Of a DNA stretch of 64,000 bases, positions 57,366 to 64,000 are shown in pieces (the stretch's first letter is position 1; each line of letters begins with the position of its first letter). The position numbers and the translations under genes are program-made. Source of the DNA: Paraburkholderia aromaticivorans. GTDB lineage: Bacteria > Pseudomonadota > Gammaproteobacteria > Burkholderiales > Burkholderiaceae. The notes under the pieces were generated by a model. That model did no database searches. It was not told the DNA's origin and saw only the letters and a program-made list of their open reading frames with translations. The DNA lies in assembly GCF_012689525.1 (NCBI RefSeq), contig NZ_CP051515.1:3472001-3536000 (forward strand), read 5' to 3'.

Positions 57366-58421
57366 TCAGTTCTGGCCTTCGCCGCTGGCGAGGCGCGCCA
57401 CCATCAGCGAGCCCAGAATGATCGCGCCGTAGATCGCCTGAATCCAGAACGACGGCACCTGGGCAAGCGTCAGCAGGTTCTGTACGACGCCGAGCAGCAG
57501 CACGCCGGTGAGCGCGCCGAACATGGTGCCCTTGCCGCCGTCGAGGGAAATGCCGCCAATCACCGCCGCCGCGAACACCGTGAAAATCATGCCGTTGCCC
57601 TGGTTCGCATTGATCGCGCCGACATAGCCCGTCACGATCAAACCGCCCACCGAGGCAAGGATGCTGCCGAGCACGAATACGCCCCACGTGATGCGCTCCA
57701 CGCGAATCCCCGCCGCGCGCGCCGCTTCCGGATTACCGCCGATGGCGTACAACGCGCGGCCCAGCCGGTGATAGCGCAGCATGAAGGCCGCGACTGCGAA
57801 CGCCACCGCCGCGAGCCACACGGACAAAGGCAAGCCGAGCACGATGGTGGTCGCGAGCGCGAAGAACGACGTCGGCATATCGAACAGCGTGCCGCCCTTG
57901 GTTGCGCCGACCAGCATGCCGCGCAACACGATCAGCATGGCCAGCGTGACGATGAACGCATTGAGCCGCAAACGCACCACGAGAAAGCCGTTGATGAAGC
58001 CGATCACCGCGCCCACCACCACGATGGCGAGCAAGCCGGCTGCCGCCGGCCATTGCATGCCGAAGCCCGCGGACGCCGCCGGCATCACCAGCATCGCGCC
58101 CACGGCGGGCGCGATACCGACCGTCGATTCGAGCGACAGGTCGAACTTGCCGGTCAGCACGATCAGCGATTCGGCGAGCACGACGAGCGCCAACGCCGCC
58201 GACGCACCCAGCACGCTGATGAGGTTAGCCTTGGTCAGAAAGCTCGGGCTGACAAACGCGCCGATCACAATCAGCAGAGCCAGCGCGGGCAGCAACGCCA
58301 GTTCGCGCAGGCGCGCGAGTTCGGAGCGCGCACGTTTGCCGCGTGACGCCGGCGCGGCCAACTGCGGCTGAGCCTGAGCTTGCGCGGTGCCGAATGCAGG
58401 GCTGGGCACACTATTCTTCAT
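57366..58421 (-). CDS. Sugar ABC transporter permease (RbsC-like)
   Basis: A 351-residue inner-membrane permease of the ribose/xylose type with about nine to ten hydrophobic helices. It carries the EAA-like segment YAIGGNPEAARAAGIRVERI, and the end EGQN is cytoplasmic. The ATG at 58421 overlaps the ATPase stop by 11 bases; a TTG six codons earlier is possible. It forms the membrane channel of the probable L-fucose importer with the ATPase and binding protein upstream. Confidence 0.92.
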   Translation of the reverse strand: MKNSVPSPAFGTAQAQAQPQLAAPASRGKRARSELARLRELALLPALALLIVIGAFVSPSFLTKANLISVLGASAALALVVLAESLIVLTGKFDLSLESTVGIAPAVGAMLVMPAASAGFGMQWPAAAGLLAIVVVGAVIGFINGFLVVRLRLNAFIVTLAMLIVLRGMLVGATKGGTLFDMPTSFFALATTIVLGLPLSVWLAAVAFAVAAFMLRYHRLGRALYAIGGNPEAARAAGIRVERITWGVFVLGSILASVGGLIVTGYVGAINANQGNGMIFTVFAAAVIGGISLDGGKGTMFGALTGVLLLGVVQNLLTLAQVPSFWIQAIYGAIILGSLMVARLASGEGQN

Positions 58422-59931
58422 GAAGACTGACTCCTTCAACGGATGCGATCAGGTCGTGGTCCTGCCAACCCGCGGGAAATTCGGCCGCGACACGGCCACG
58501 GAACATGACCAGCACGCGGTCACAGGTGCGCAGATCGTCGAGTTCGCCGGACACGACCAGCACGGCCTTGCCCTCTTCGCGCACGCGATCCACGACGGAG
58601 AGCAACGCTTCCTTCGATTTCACATCGACGCCCGCGGTGGGATCGATCAGCACGAGCACATTAGGATTGGTGGCGAGCGCACGCGCCATCACCACCTTTT
58701 GCTGATTGCCGCCGGACAGACCCGACACGACATGCTCCGGACCTTGCGCGACGATGCCGAGCGCGTCGATCATCTTCTGGCCGAAGGCGTTCTTCTTCGC
58801 GGGCGGCGCGATGCCGAATTTGCCAAGCACCCGCGCGATCGTCATCGATGCGTTTTCCGCGACCGATTGCGTGAGCACGAGCCCTTCGTGATGCCGATCC
58901 TTCGGCACGCAGCCGATGCCGTGCGCGAGCGCCGCGGGCACATCGCCAGGCGGCAAGATTGCGCCATCGACGCTGATCGTGCCGCGTTTGGCCGCGCGCA
59001 GGCCGGCAATCGCTTCGGCCACGCTCGTACGGCCGCTGCTCGTCGCGCCGGTCAAGCCGACAACTTCGCCACGCTTGACGGTGAACGACACGGCTTCGTA
59101 ATCGGCGCCGGCCAGTTCTTCGACTTCCAGCGCGATCGCCGTATCGGCGGGCAACTTGGCGCGCGCCGCCGCATCGGCGACGGCGAGACCGCCGCGTTCG
59201 CCGGTCATCGCTTCGATCAGCTGCTCGCGCGGCAACGCGGAAACCGGCGCGCTGACAATATGCCGCGCGTCGCGCAGCACCGTCACGGCCTGGCAGATTT
59301 CGTACACTTCCTGAAGATGATGCGAGATGAAGAGGAACGTCACGCCCTCGCGCTGCAACTCGCTGATGCGCCGGAACAAACGCTTGATCTCGTCGCCATC
59401 GAGTTGCGCGGTCGGTTCGTCGAGAATGATGAAGCGCGCGCCGTACGACAGCGCGCGCGCAATCTCCACCAGTTGCCGCGCTTCCACCGACAGGTCGCCG
59501 GCGCGGGCATCTTCACGCACGTCGATCTTCCAGTGATCGAGCAACGCGCGCGCGTCGCGCCGCATGGCTTGCCAATCGATCACGCCGCCGCGCAACGGCT
59601 GCCGATTGATGAACAGATTCTCCGCCACGCTCAGATCGCGGATGATCGTCGAATGTTGATAGACGCACGCCACGCGCTCGCGCCAGGCGTCGCGATCCGC
59701 GATCGACGGCGCGGCCGCGCCGCTGAAACGCACCTCGCCGGTGTCGGGCTTGCGCAGGCCGGTGAGGATCGACACCAGCGTCGATTTACCCGCGCCGTTG
59801 CGCCCGACAAGCGCGTGCGACTCGCCGGGCATCACGCGGATGCTCACGTCTTGCAGCGCGGCCGTCGAGCCGAAGCGCTTGGTCACTGCAAGCGCTTCGA
59901 CGACGGGCACGGAGGGCGTGAGCTCGCTCAT
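58411..59931 (-). CDS. Sugar ABC transporter ATP-binding protein (RbsA-like, two ATPase domains)
   Basis: A 506-residue tandem ATPase. The first half has Walker A GRNGAGKSTL and LSVEARQLVEIARAL with FIILDEPTAQLD; the second half has the degenerate Walker A GATSSGRTSV and VSGLSGGNQQKVVMARAL with VLIDPTAGVD. This asymmetry is normal for the sugar-importer family. Start and stop of the neighbours overlap: its ATG overlaps the binding-protein stop as ATGA at 59928-59931, and its stop overlaps the permease start. It energises uptake of the pathway's sugar, inferred to be L-fucose. Confidence 0.93.
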   Translation of the reverse strand: MSELTPSVPVVEALAVTKRFGSTAALQDVSIRVMPGESHALVGRNGAGKSTLVSILTGLRKPDTGEVRFSGAAAPSIADRDAWRERVACVYQHSTIIRDLSVAENLFINRQPLRGGVIDWQAMRRDARALLDHWKIDVREDARAGDLSVEARQLVEIARALSYGARFIILDEPTAQLDGDEIKRLFRRISELQREGVTFLFISHHLQEVYEICQAVTVLRDARHIVSAPVSALPREQLIEAMTGERGGLAVADAAARAKLPADTAIALEVEELAGADYEAVSFTVKRGEVVGLTGATSSGRTSVAEAIAGLRAAKRGTISVDGAILPPGDVPAALAHGIGCVPKDRHHEGLVLTQSVAENASMTIARVLGKFGIAPPAKKNAFGQKMIDALGIVAQGPEHVVSGLSGGNQQKVVMARALATNPNVLVLIDPTAGVDVKSKEALLSVVDRVREEGKAVLVVSGELDDLRTCDRVLVMFRGRVAAEFPAGWQDHDLIASVEGVSLHEE

Positions 59932-60977
59932 TTGACCGTATTGCCCCACAAGGCTTTGTCGTCGACGTTCGATTTCGTCACGAGCGGTGCGGGCAATTGG
60001 TCTTCCAGAATGCCTGGCGCCAACTGGATGATGTTGCTGCCATGATCGGTCGGGCCCGGCTTGAAGGTCTGACCTGCCAACGCCGCCTTGATATAGAACA
60101 GCCCGTATTTCGCGTATGAGTCGGCGGGCTGCGACACGGTCGCGTCGATATCGCCGCGGCGGATCGCGTCGAACTCCTGAGGAATGCCGTCGTTGCTGAC
60201 GATCACGACATGCTTCGCATCGCCGGCGGGAAACAGCATCTGCTTGCGACGCAAGGTTTGCAGCGTCGGCGACAGATAGACGCCGCCTGCCTGCATGTAG
60301 ATCGCCTTCACGTCGGGATTCGCGGTCAGCAGACTGTCGAGCGCAGTGGCCGCGACGTCACCCTTCCAGCTCGCCGGAATTTCCAGCAGCGACAAACCCG
60401 GATAGCCCTTCAGGCACGAGCGGAATGCTTCAGACCGGTCGCGTCCGTTGACCGATGCCAGGTCGCCCATGATCTGCACGACCTTGCCCGACTTCACGTG
60501 ATCGCCGATGTACTTGCAGGCCTTCTCGCCGTACGCGTGATTGTCGGCGCGCACCACCATCGCGACCTTGCCTTGCGTCGGCGCGACGTCCACGGCGACG
60601 ACCGGCACATTCTTCGCCGCGGCGGCGTCGAGCGCGCGGCTGATCGCCGCCGAATCCAGCGGGCCGACCACGATGCCCTTCGCCCCGAGGTTCAGCAGGT
60701 TGTTCATGTCCGTGATCTGCTGGACGGGATCGCCATTCGAATTGACCGGCGCGAGGATGTCGAGGCCGCTCTCTTTCGCATACTTGGGCAGATAGTTGTT
60801 GTACGACTGCCAGAACGGCGACGTCAGCAGCGGCAGACCGAGGCCGATCTTGCCAGAGTCGGCGGCTTGCGCGGCGCCCGTCACGGCGAGGCCGGCGAGG
60901 CACGCAGCGGCTGCTGTGACGGAGAGCGGAGTGCGGAACAAACGGCGGGCCGTGAGCGGCCCTTTCGCGAACGACAT
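59928..60977 (-). CDS. Periplasmic sugar-binding protein (RbsB-like)
   Basis: A 349-residue binding protein of the type I (ribose/galactose) fold. The N-terminal signal peptide (MSFAKGPLTARRLFRTPLSV and the following hydrophobic stretch) ends TGAAQA. The mature protein begins ADSGKIGLGLPLLTSPFWQS; NLGAKGIVVGPLDSAAISRA and VVAVDVAPTQGKVAMVVRAD are typical of the fold. GGAG lies about nine bases before the ATG at 60977. It leads the cluster and diverges from the IclR regulator over 272 bases. Its ligand is inferred to be L-fucose from the linked enzymes. Confidence 0.92.
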   Translation of the reverse strand: MSFAKGPLTARRLFRTPLSVTAAAACLAGLAVTGAAQAADSGKIGLGLPLLTSPFWQSYNNYLPKYAKESGLDILAPVNSNGDPVQQITDMNNLLNLGAKGIVVGPLDSAAISRALDAAAAKNVPVVAVDVAPTQGKVAMVVRADNHAYGEKACKYIGDHVKSGKVVQIMGDLASVNGRDRSEAFRSCLKGYPGLSLLEIPASWKGDVAATALDSLLTANPDVKAIYMQAGGVYLSPTLQTLRRKQMLFPAGDAKHVVIVSNDGIPQEFDAIRRGDIDATVSQPADSYAKYGLFYIKAALAGQTFKPGPTDHGSNIIQLAPGILEDQLPAPLVTKSNVDDKALWGNTVK

Positions 60978-61090
60978 GGTTGTCTCCAGATATGCGTTGT
61001 GGGAACTGCGTGAACCGGCTCTGAGGCCCGGCACTTCGTCCTGCGCTTCTTATTCGAGTCTTGTCGAGTATTGGCGGCGTTAATTCACCA

Positions 61091-61126
61091 ATGAACGTAT
61101 TATTCATATATGGACTTTTCGAAGTC
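61091..61126. promoter_or_regulatory. Inverted repeats in the fucose operon / iclR divergent region
   Basis: ATGAA-N7-TTCAT at 61091-61107 and GACTT-TTCG-AAGTC at 61113-61126 are two dyads in the A+T-rich middle of the divergent region. IclR-family proteins bind dyads of this size. They would sit upstream of both the importer operon and the regulator gene. Confidence 0.45.
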
Positions 61127-61249
61127 AAGGAATATAGACTGCACCGACCGTCCGTGTTTTCCCTGGACGTGCGCCATCTCCGCGAGATTCGTCCCGCACG
61201 TACACTCACGCGCCACATAATGAGAACAGCCCAAGGAACCTCCCTCACG

Positions 61250-62038
61250 ATGGACGCAGACGACAAAGACGACGCCGACCGCTACCGCGCTCCGGCGCTC
61301 GACAAAGGCCTCGACATCCTCGAACTGCTCGCCGAGCAGAAGGAAGGGCTGACGCGCGCCGAAATCACCAAGCTGCTCGGACGCAATGCGAGCGAGATGT
61401 ATCGCATGCTCGAACGGCTGGTCGCACGTCAGTACGTGGTGCGCTCGGCGGCGGGAGACCGCTACTCGCTCAGCCTCAAGCTGTATGCGCTCGCGCACCG
61501 TCATCCGCCGATGAACCGTCTGATCTCCGAAGCGCTGCCGCTCATGCAGCGCTTTGCCGATGCTGCCGAACAATCGTGTCACCTCGTGGTGTACGACCGC
61601 GGCAACCTGCTGGTAATTGCGCAGGTGGATGGTCCGGGCACGTGGGGCATGTCGGTGCGGCTCGGTTCGCGCGTCGGCCTGATCGACACGGGTTCGGGGC
61701 GCGTGATGCTCGCGTTTCAAAGCATCGAGCAGCGCGAACAGATGCTGGCTGAACACACCAAGGTGAAGGGCGAGGTCACGATCGATCGCGACGCGCTCGA
61801 ACAGGCCTGCGAGCGGATTCGCGCAGCGGGTTTCTCGCAGAAGGACAGCCAGCAGACGTTCGGTGTGACCGACCTCACGTTTCCGATCCAGGGTCCGTCG
61901 GGCCAGGCGATCGCGGTGCTCACCTGCCCGTATTTGCGGCGTATCGACGAATACGTCGCGCCGACGCTCGAAGCCGCCACCGCGCTATTGCGCGAGACGG
62001 TTCAGGCGCTGTCGATGTTTCACGAGAACGCTGCCTAG
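61250..62038 (+). CDS. IclR-family regulator
   Basis: A 262-residue regulator. The N-terminal winged helix is YRAPALDKGLDILELLAEQK through LGRNASEMYRMLERLVARQYVV, and the C-terminal effector domain (about 90-250) contains SCHLVVYDRGNLLVIAQVD, SVRLGSRVGLIDTGSGRVML and FGVTDLTFPIQGPSG. The start at 61250 was chosen because AAGGA precedes it and because earlier ATGs (61220, 61061) add untypical sequence. It diverges from the fucose cluster and most likely controls it in response to the sugar or a pathway acid. Confidence 0.9.
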   Translation: MDADDKDDADRYRAPALDKGLDILELLAEQKEGLTRAEITKLLGRNASEMYRMLERLVARQYVVRSAAGDRYSLSLKLYALAHRHPPMNRLISEALPLMQRFADAAEQSCHLVVYDRGNLLVIAQVDGPGTWGMSVRLGSRVGLIDTGSGRVMLAFQSIEQREQMLAEHTKVKGEVTIDRDALEQACERIRAAGFSQKDSQQTFGVTDLTFPIQGPSGQAIAVLTCPYLRRIDEYVAPTLEAATALLRETVQALSMFHENAA

Positions 62039-62169
62039 CGCGTGATGCTGTCGGTCGAACCCGCGCGGCGGCCCGTCGAAAATCGGCCGCTCGCGCACAT
62101 GGTTTAGAATGGCGACCCTCTCAAAAATCACGCCGCATGGGTTCGCTCATGCGCGCTCATCGATAAGCA

Positions 62170-62715
62170 ATGGCGAAACTTCTGACCGATTCCGAATTCC
62201 AGCGTTTTTCCGAACTCCAGCAGAAGCAGTCGAGCTTCACGATCACGCCTGAAGAAGCCGACGAACTGCGCGACATCGTCGCCCATGCGCAAAAGCGCCG
62301 CGACGATCGCGCGGCAGCGATGCAAAGCATCGAGACGTTCATCCAGCAATTCGACATCAGCCCGGACGAGCTGTTTTCGCCGGAGCAGATCGGCGATGCA
62401 GCGCGCACGTACGGCCTGATTCCGGCCGCGAAGAAAGAGCGTGTGCTGCCGCCGCAATTCACGTTCAACGGCAAGCCGTATCAGTGGACGACGCGTGCGC
62501 TGCCGGACGATATTCGCGTGCCGTTGTTCGATGCCTTCAAGGCGGGTGAATCGGTGAAGTCGTTTATTGCGACGCCGAAGGATGCGGGCCGTTGCGCGGC
62601 GACGATCGCGCGGTTGGAGCGGGAGACCGGGGCGGTTTATGGGGATGCGTGGCTGGAGGAGTTGGCGGTGACGCGGTCGCAGGTCGATGAGGCAGCGACT
62701 AAGCTGGCGGCCTGA
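62170..62715 (+). CDS. Hypothetical protein, 181 residues
   Basis: I do not recognise this protein. Residues 1-70 are highly charged and helical (MAKLLTDSEFQRFSELQQKQ, EEADELRDIVAHAQKRRDDR), probably a coiled coil. The C-terminal half (about 92-181) has PPQFTFNGKPYQWTTRALPD and IRVPLFDAFKAGESVKSFIA, possibly a small mixed fold. The overall plan of a coil plus small C-terminal domain recalls H-NS-like nucleoid proteins, but the DNA-binding motif of those is not present. It begins 131 bases after the IclR gene and ends before a strong hairpin. Confidence 0.65.
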   Translation: MAKLLTDSEFQRFSELQQKQSSFTITPEEADELRDIVAHAQKRRDDRAAAMQSIETFIQQFDISPDELFSPEQIGDAARTYGLIPAAKKERVLPPQFTFNGKPYQWTTRALPDDIRVPLFDAFKAGESVKSFIATPKDAGRCAATIARLERETGAVYGDAWLEELAVTRSQVDEAATKLAA

Positions 62716-62769
62716 GGCTTCTCCGGTTTCTTCTCGCGGCGCCAGGCCTTGAGCGCCTCTCGTCGCTTT

Positions 62770-62803
62770 GATCACCGCATCGAACGCGTCGGATGCGGTG
62801 ATC
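62770..62803. terminator. Hairpin between converging genes
   Basis: GATCACCGCATC and GATGCGGTGATC form a perfect 12-bp stem with a ten-base loop, between the stop of the 181-residue gene (62715) and the end of the minus-strand acetyltransferase (62833). U-tracts on both sides are poor (CTTTG, TATTC), so efficiency is uncertain. Confidence 0.55.
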
Positions 62804-62832
62804 TATTCAACTCAGCGCTTTGGGCACGCCGC

Positions 62833-64000
62833 CTAGGCGCCTGCCTCCGTCGCTTCATCCAGCGCCATTCTGAATCCGACCACACCCGGATCCTCCGTCC
62901 GCGTGATCGTAAAACCGCTGGCTTTGGCGAGCCCGATCATCGGGGTATTCTCGCGCAGCGCCTCGCCGACTAGCCAATGGATGCCCCGCACCCGCGCGTA
63001 TTTGATGATCCGATCGATCAGCAATTGGCCAAGGCGCCGGCCTTTCTGATCCGAGCGCACCGCCACCGCGAATTCGGCGGTTTCGTTGTCGGGATCGGCG
63101 ACCGCGCGCACCACGCCCAGCGTCCGCGTGAAACCTTCTTCGCTCTGCACGGTGGCGATCAGCGCCATTTCGCGGTCGTAGTCGATCTGCGTCATGCGCG
63201 CGAGCTGCGAGTGGTCGAAGCTGCCCACCGCGCCGAAAAACCGCAGGCGCAAATCCTCGGGTGTCATTGCTTCGACGAAGTCGTGATGCGCAGCTTCGTC
63301 TTCCGGACGGATCGGCCGCACCGTCACTCGCACACCTTGCCAGTCCACCGTCTCTTCGAAACGGCGCGGATACGGCACGATCGCGAGGCGGCTGCGCATC
63401 GGCGCAATTTTCAGCGTGGGCTCGACGATCATCACGTGATCGCGGTACACCCTGAGCTTCAGCGTGAGCCCGACGAGCTCCTTGACGTCGCACACGGCTT
63501 GCGAGAGTGACGTCAGCGCGGCCAAGGCCGGTTCCGGCGCAACCAGCCGCGCGTAGGGCGAACGCGTGACGATGTCGCGCGCGAGCATCGGATTGAGCGG
63601 CGGCAAGCCGTAGATGCGCAACGGTTCGGACACGCCGTCGGCCGATGGCGCCGTGAAGCTGAAGACGGGTCCGAAGTTGTCGTCGTCGTGGAGTTCGACG
63701 GCGAGGTCAACGACGGGTTGGGTGGAAGAGTTGGTGCTTGCTTCGGCGCAGTCCGGCGCGGTCGGCGACTCCGCTGAGGCCTGCACGGCGCGTTGCGCGA
63801 TCGTTGGTCCTGCACCCTCCACAGCGCCCCGCGCCGATCCCTGCGCGACGTCCTGCGTAGCGTCTCTCGCCATATCGGCGCCTGTTGCGCGTCCGTCCTG
63901 CGCTTCCACCCGCAACCCGAACCGGTCTAGAAACCGCGCCGCCGCCTCGCCGGTTAGTTGGTGCTCACCTGCTGCAAGCGCCGTGCGCGCCTGAGCCTGG
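62833..64000 (-). CDS. GNAT acetyltransferase fused to acyl-CoA-synthetase-like (ATP-grasp) sequence, partial
   Basis: The frame is open to the window edge, so the start lies beyond 64000; a TTG at 63915 is not needed as start. The first visible residues (GEHQLTGEAAARFLDRFGL) match the N-terminal helix of the ATP-grasp subunit of ADP-forming acyl-CoA synthetases. Then comes an Ala/Asp/Thr-rich linker, then the C-terminal half of that domain (LAVELHDDDNFGPVFSF to RDHVMIVEPTLKI), and finally a GNAT domain (VRPIRPEDEAAHHDFVEAMT, RSDQKGRRLGQLLIDRIIKY with the acetyl-CoA loop). The arrangement is like Pat-type protein lysine acetyltransferases, but the ATP-binding half of the ATP-grasp domain seems missing. 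Confidence 0.8.
   Translation of the reverse strand, partial: QAQARTALAAGEHQLTGEAAARFLDRFGLRVEAQDGRATGADMARDATQDVAQGSARGAVEGAGPTIAQRAVQASAESPTAPDCAEASTNSSTQPVVDLAVELHDDDNFGPVFSFTAPSADGVSEPLRIYGLPPLNPMLARDIVTRSPYARLVAPEPALAALTSLSQAVCDVKELVGLTLKLRVYRDHVMIVEPTLKIAPMRSRLAIVPYPRRFEETVDWQGVRVTVRPIRPEDEAAHHDFVEAMTPEDLRLRFFGAVGSFDHSQLARMTQIDYDREMALIATVQSEEGFTRTLGVVRAVADPDNETAEFAVAVRSDQKGRRLGQLLIDRIIKYARVRGIHWLVGEALRENTPMIGLAKASGFTITRTEDPGVVGFRMALDEATEAGA

Overview
This 64 kb window looks like chromosomal DNA of a Paraburkholderia/Burkholderia-type betaproteobacterium. This is inferred from the high G+C, the strong third-position G/C bias, and a TCA-cycle gene block of the kind these bacteria carry on their second chromosome. 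I see no rRNA, tRNA, insertion sequence, phage or CRISPR array. Gene density is high and almost every long open frame opposite a recognised gene is a G+C shadow.

Layout. (1) 0-5 kb, minus strand: sdhC-sdhD-sdhA-sdhB-sdhE-gltA (succinate dehydrogenase, its flavinylation factor and citrate synthase). (2) 5-15 kb: a GntR/UTRA regulator diverges from a plus-strand run of mdh, a CitE-like lyase, a tiny coupled ORF, prpC, an MliC-like secreted protein, prpD and acnA. The divergent region holds a perfect 20-bp palindrome directly next to a strong sigma70-like promoter. (3) 15-18.5 kb, minus strand: an accessory-looking signalling cluster of OmpA lipoprotein, a LuxR-type response regulator broken by a frameshift, an Hpt protein and a membrane protein of unknown function, with no histidine kinase in reach. 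(4) 18.6-24.8 kb: a polyamine-type ABC transporter and a divergent MocR-type regulator. (5) 25-41 kb: mixed housekeeping and accessory genes, including a giant AsmA-like DUF748 protein, a DUF1254 lipoprotein, PaiB-like protein, copper ATPase with a CueR-type promoter, chemoreceptor, GST, intracellular PHB depolymerase, cupin, flavin reductase and 3-hydroxyacyl-CoA dehydrogenase. (6) 41-51.8 kb: small unknown proteins, MgtC, an AGE-family epimerase, HNH nuclease, cold-shock protein, chemoreceptor, thioesterase, and an ArsR regulator next to a PLP-dependent decarboxylase-like enzyme. (7) 51.8-62 kb: a complete-looking non-phosphorylative L-fucose pathway with its own ABC importer and IclR regulator. 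(8) 62-64 kb: an unknown protein and the C-terminal part of a GNAT/acyl-CoA-synthetase-like protein that runs off the window.

How the parts work together. The first 15 kb supplies the oxidative TCA cycle from oxaloacetate to citrate and isocitrate, and from succinate to malate and oxaloacetate, combined with two methylcitrate-cycle enzymes that share intermediates with it. The fucose cluster would import L-fucose and oxidise it through lactone, fuconate, 2-keto-3-deoxy-fuconate and 2,4-diketo-3-deoxy-fuconate to pyruvate and lactate, feeding the same central pathways.

Most unusual items: the frameshifted response regulator with its kinase-less cluster, an exact-length 76-bp tandem duplication of a gene 3' end, a 46-bp tandem hairpin repeat inside the fucose operon, a repeated 11-bp motif before both arsR and its neighbour, a 52-residue gene with two copies of an AGGGTTTTCCCT motif, and an acetyltransferase whose ATP-grasp portion seems reduced to its C-terminal half. 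All functional assignments are by recognition of motifs and gene order; no database search was run.
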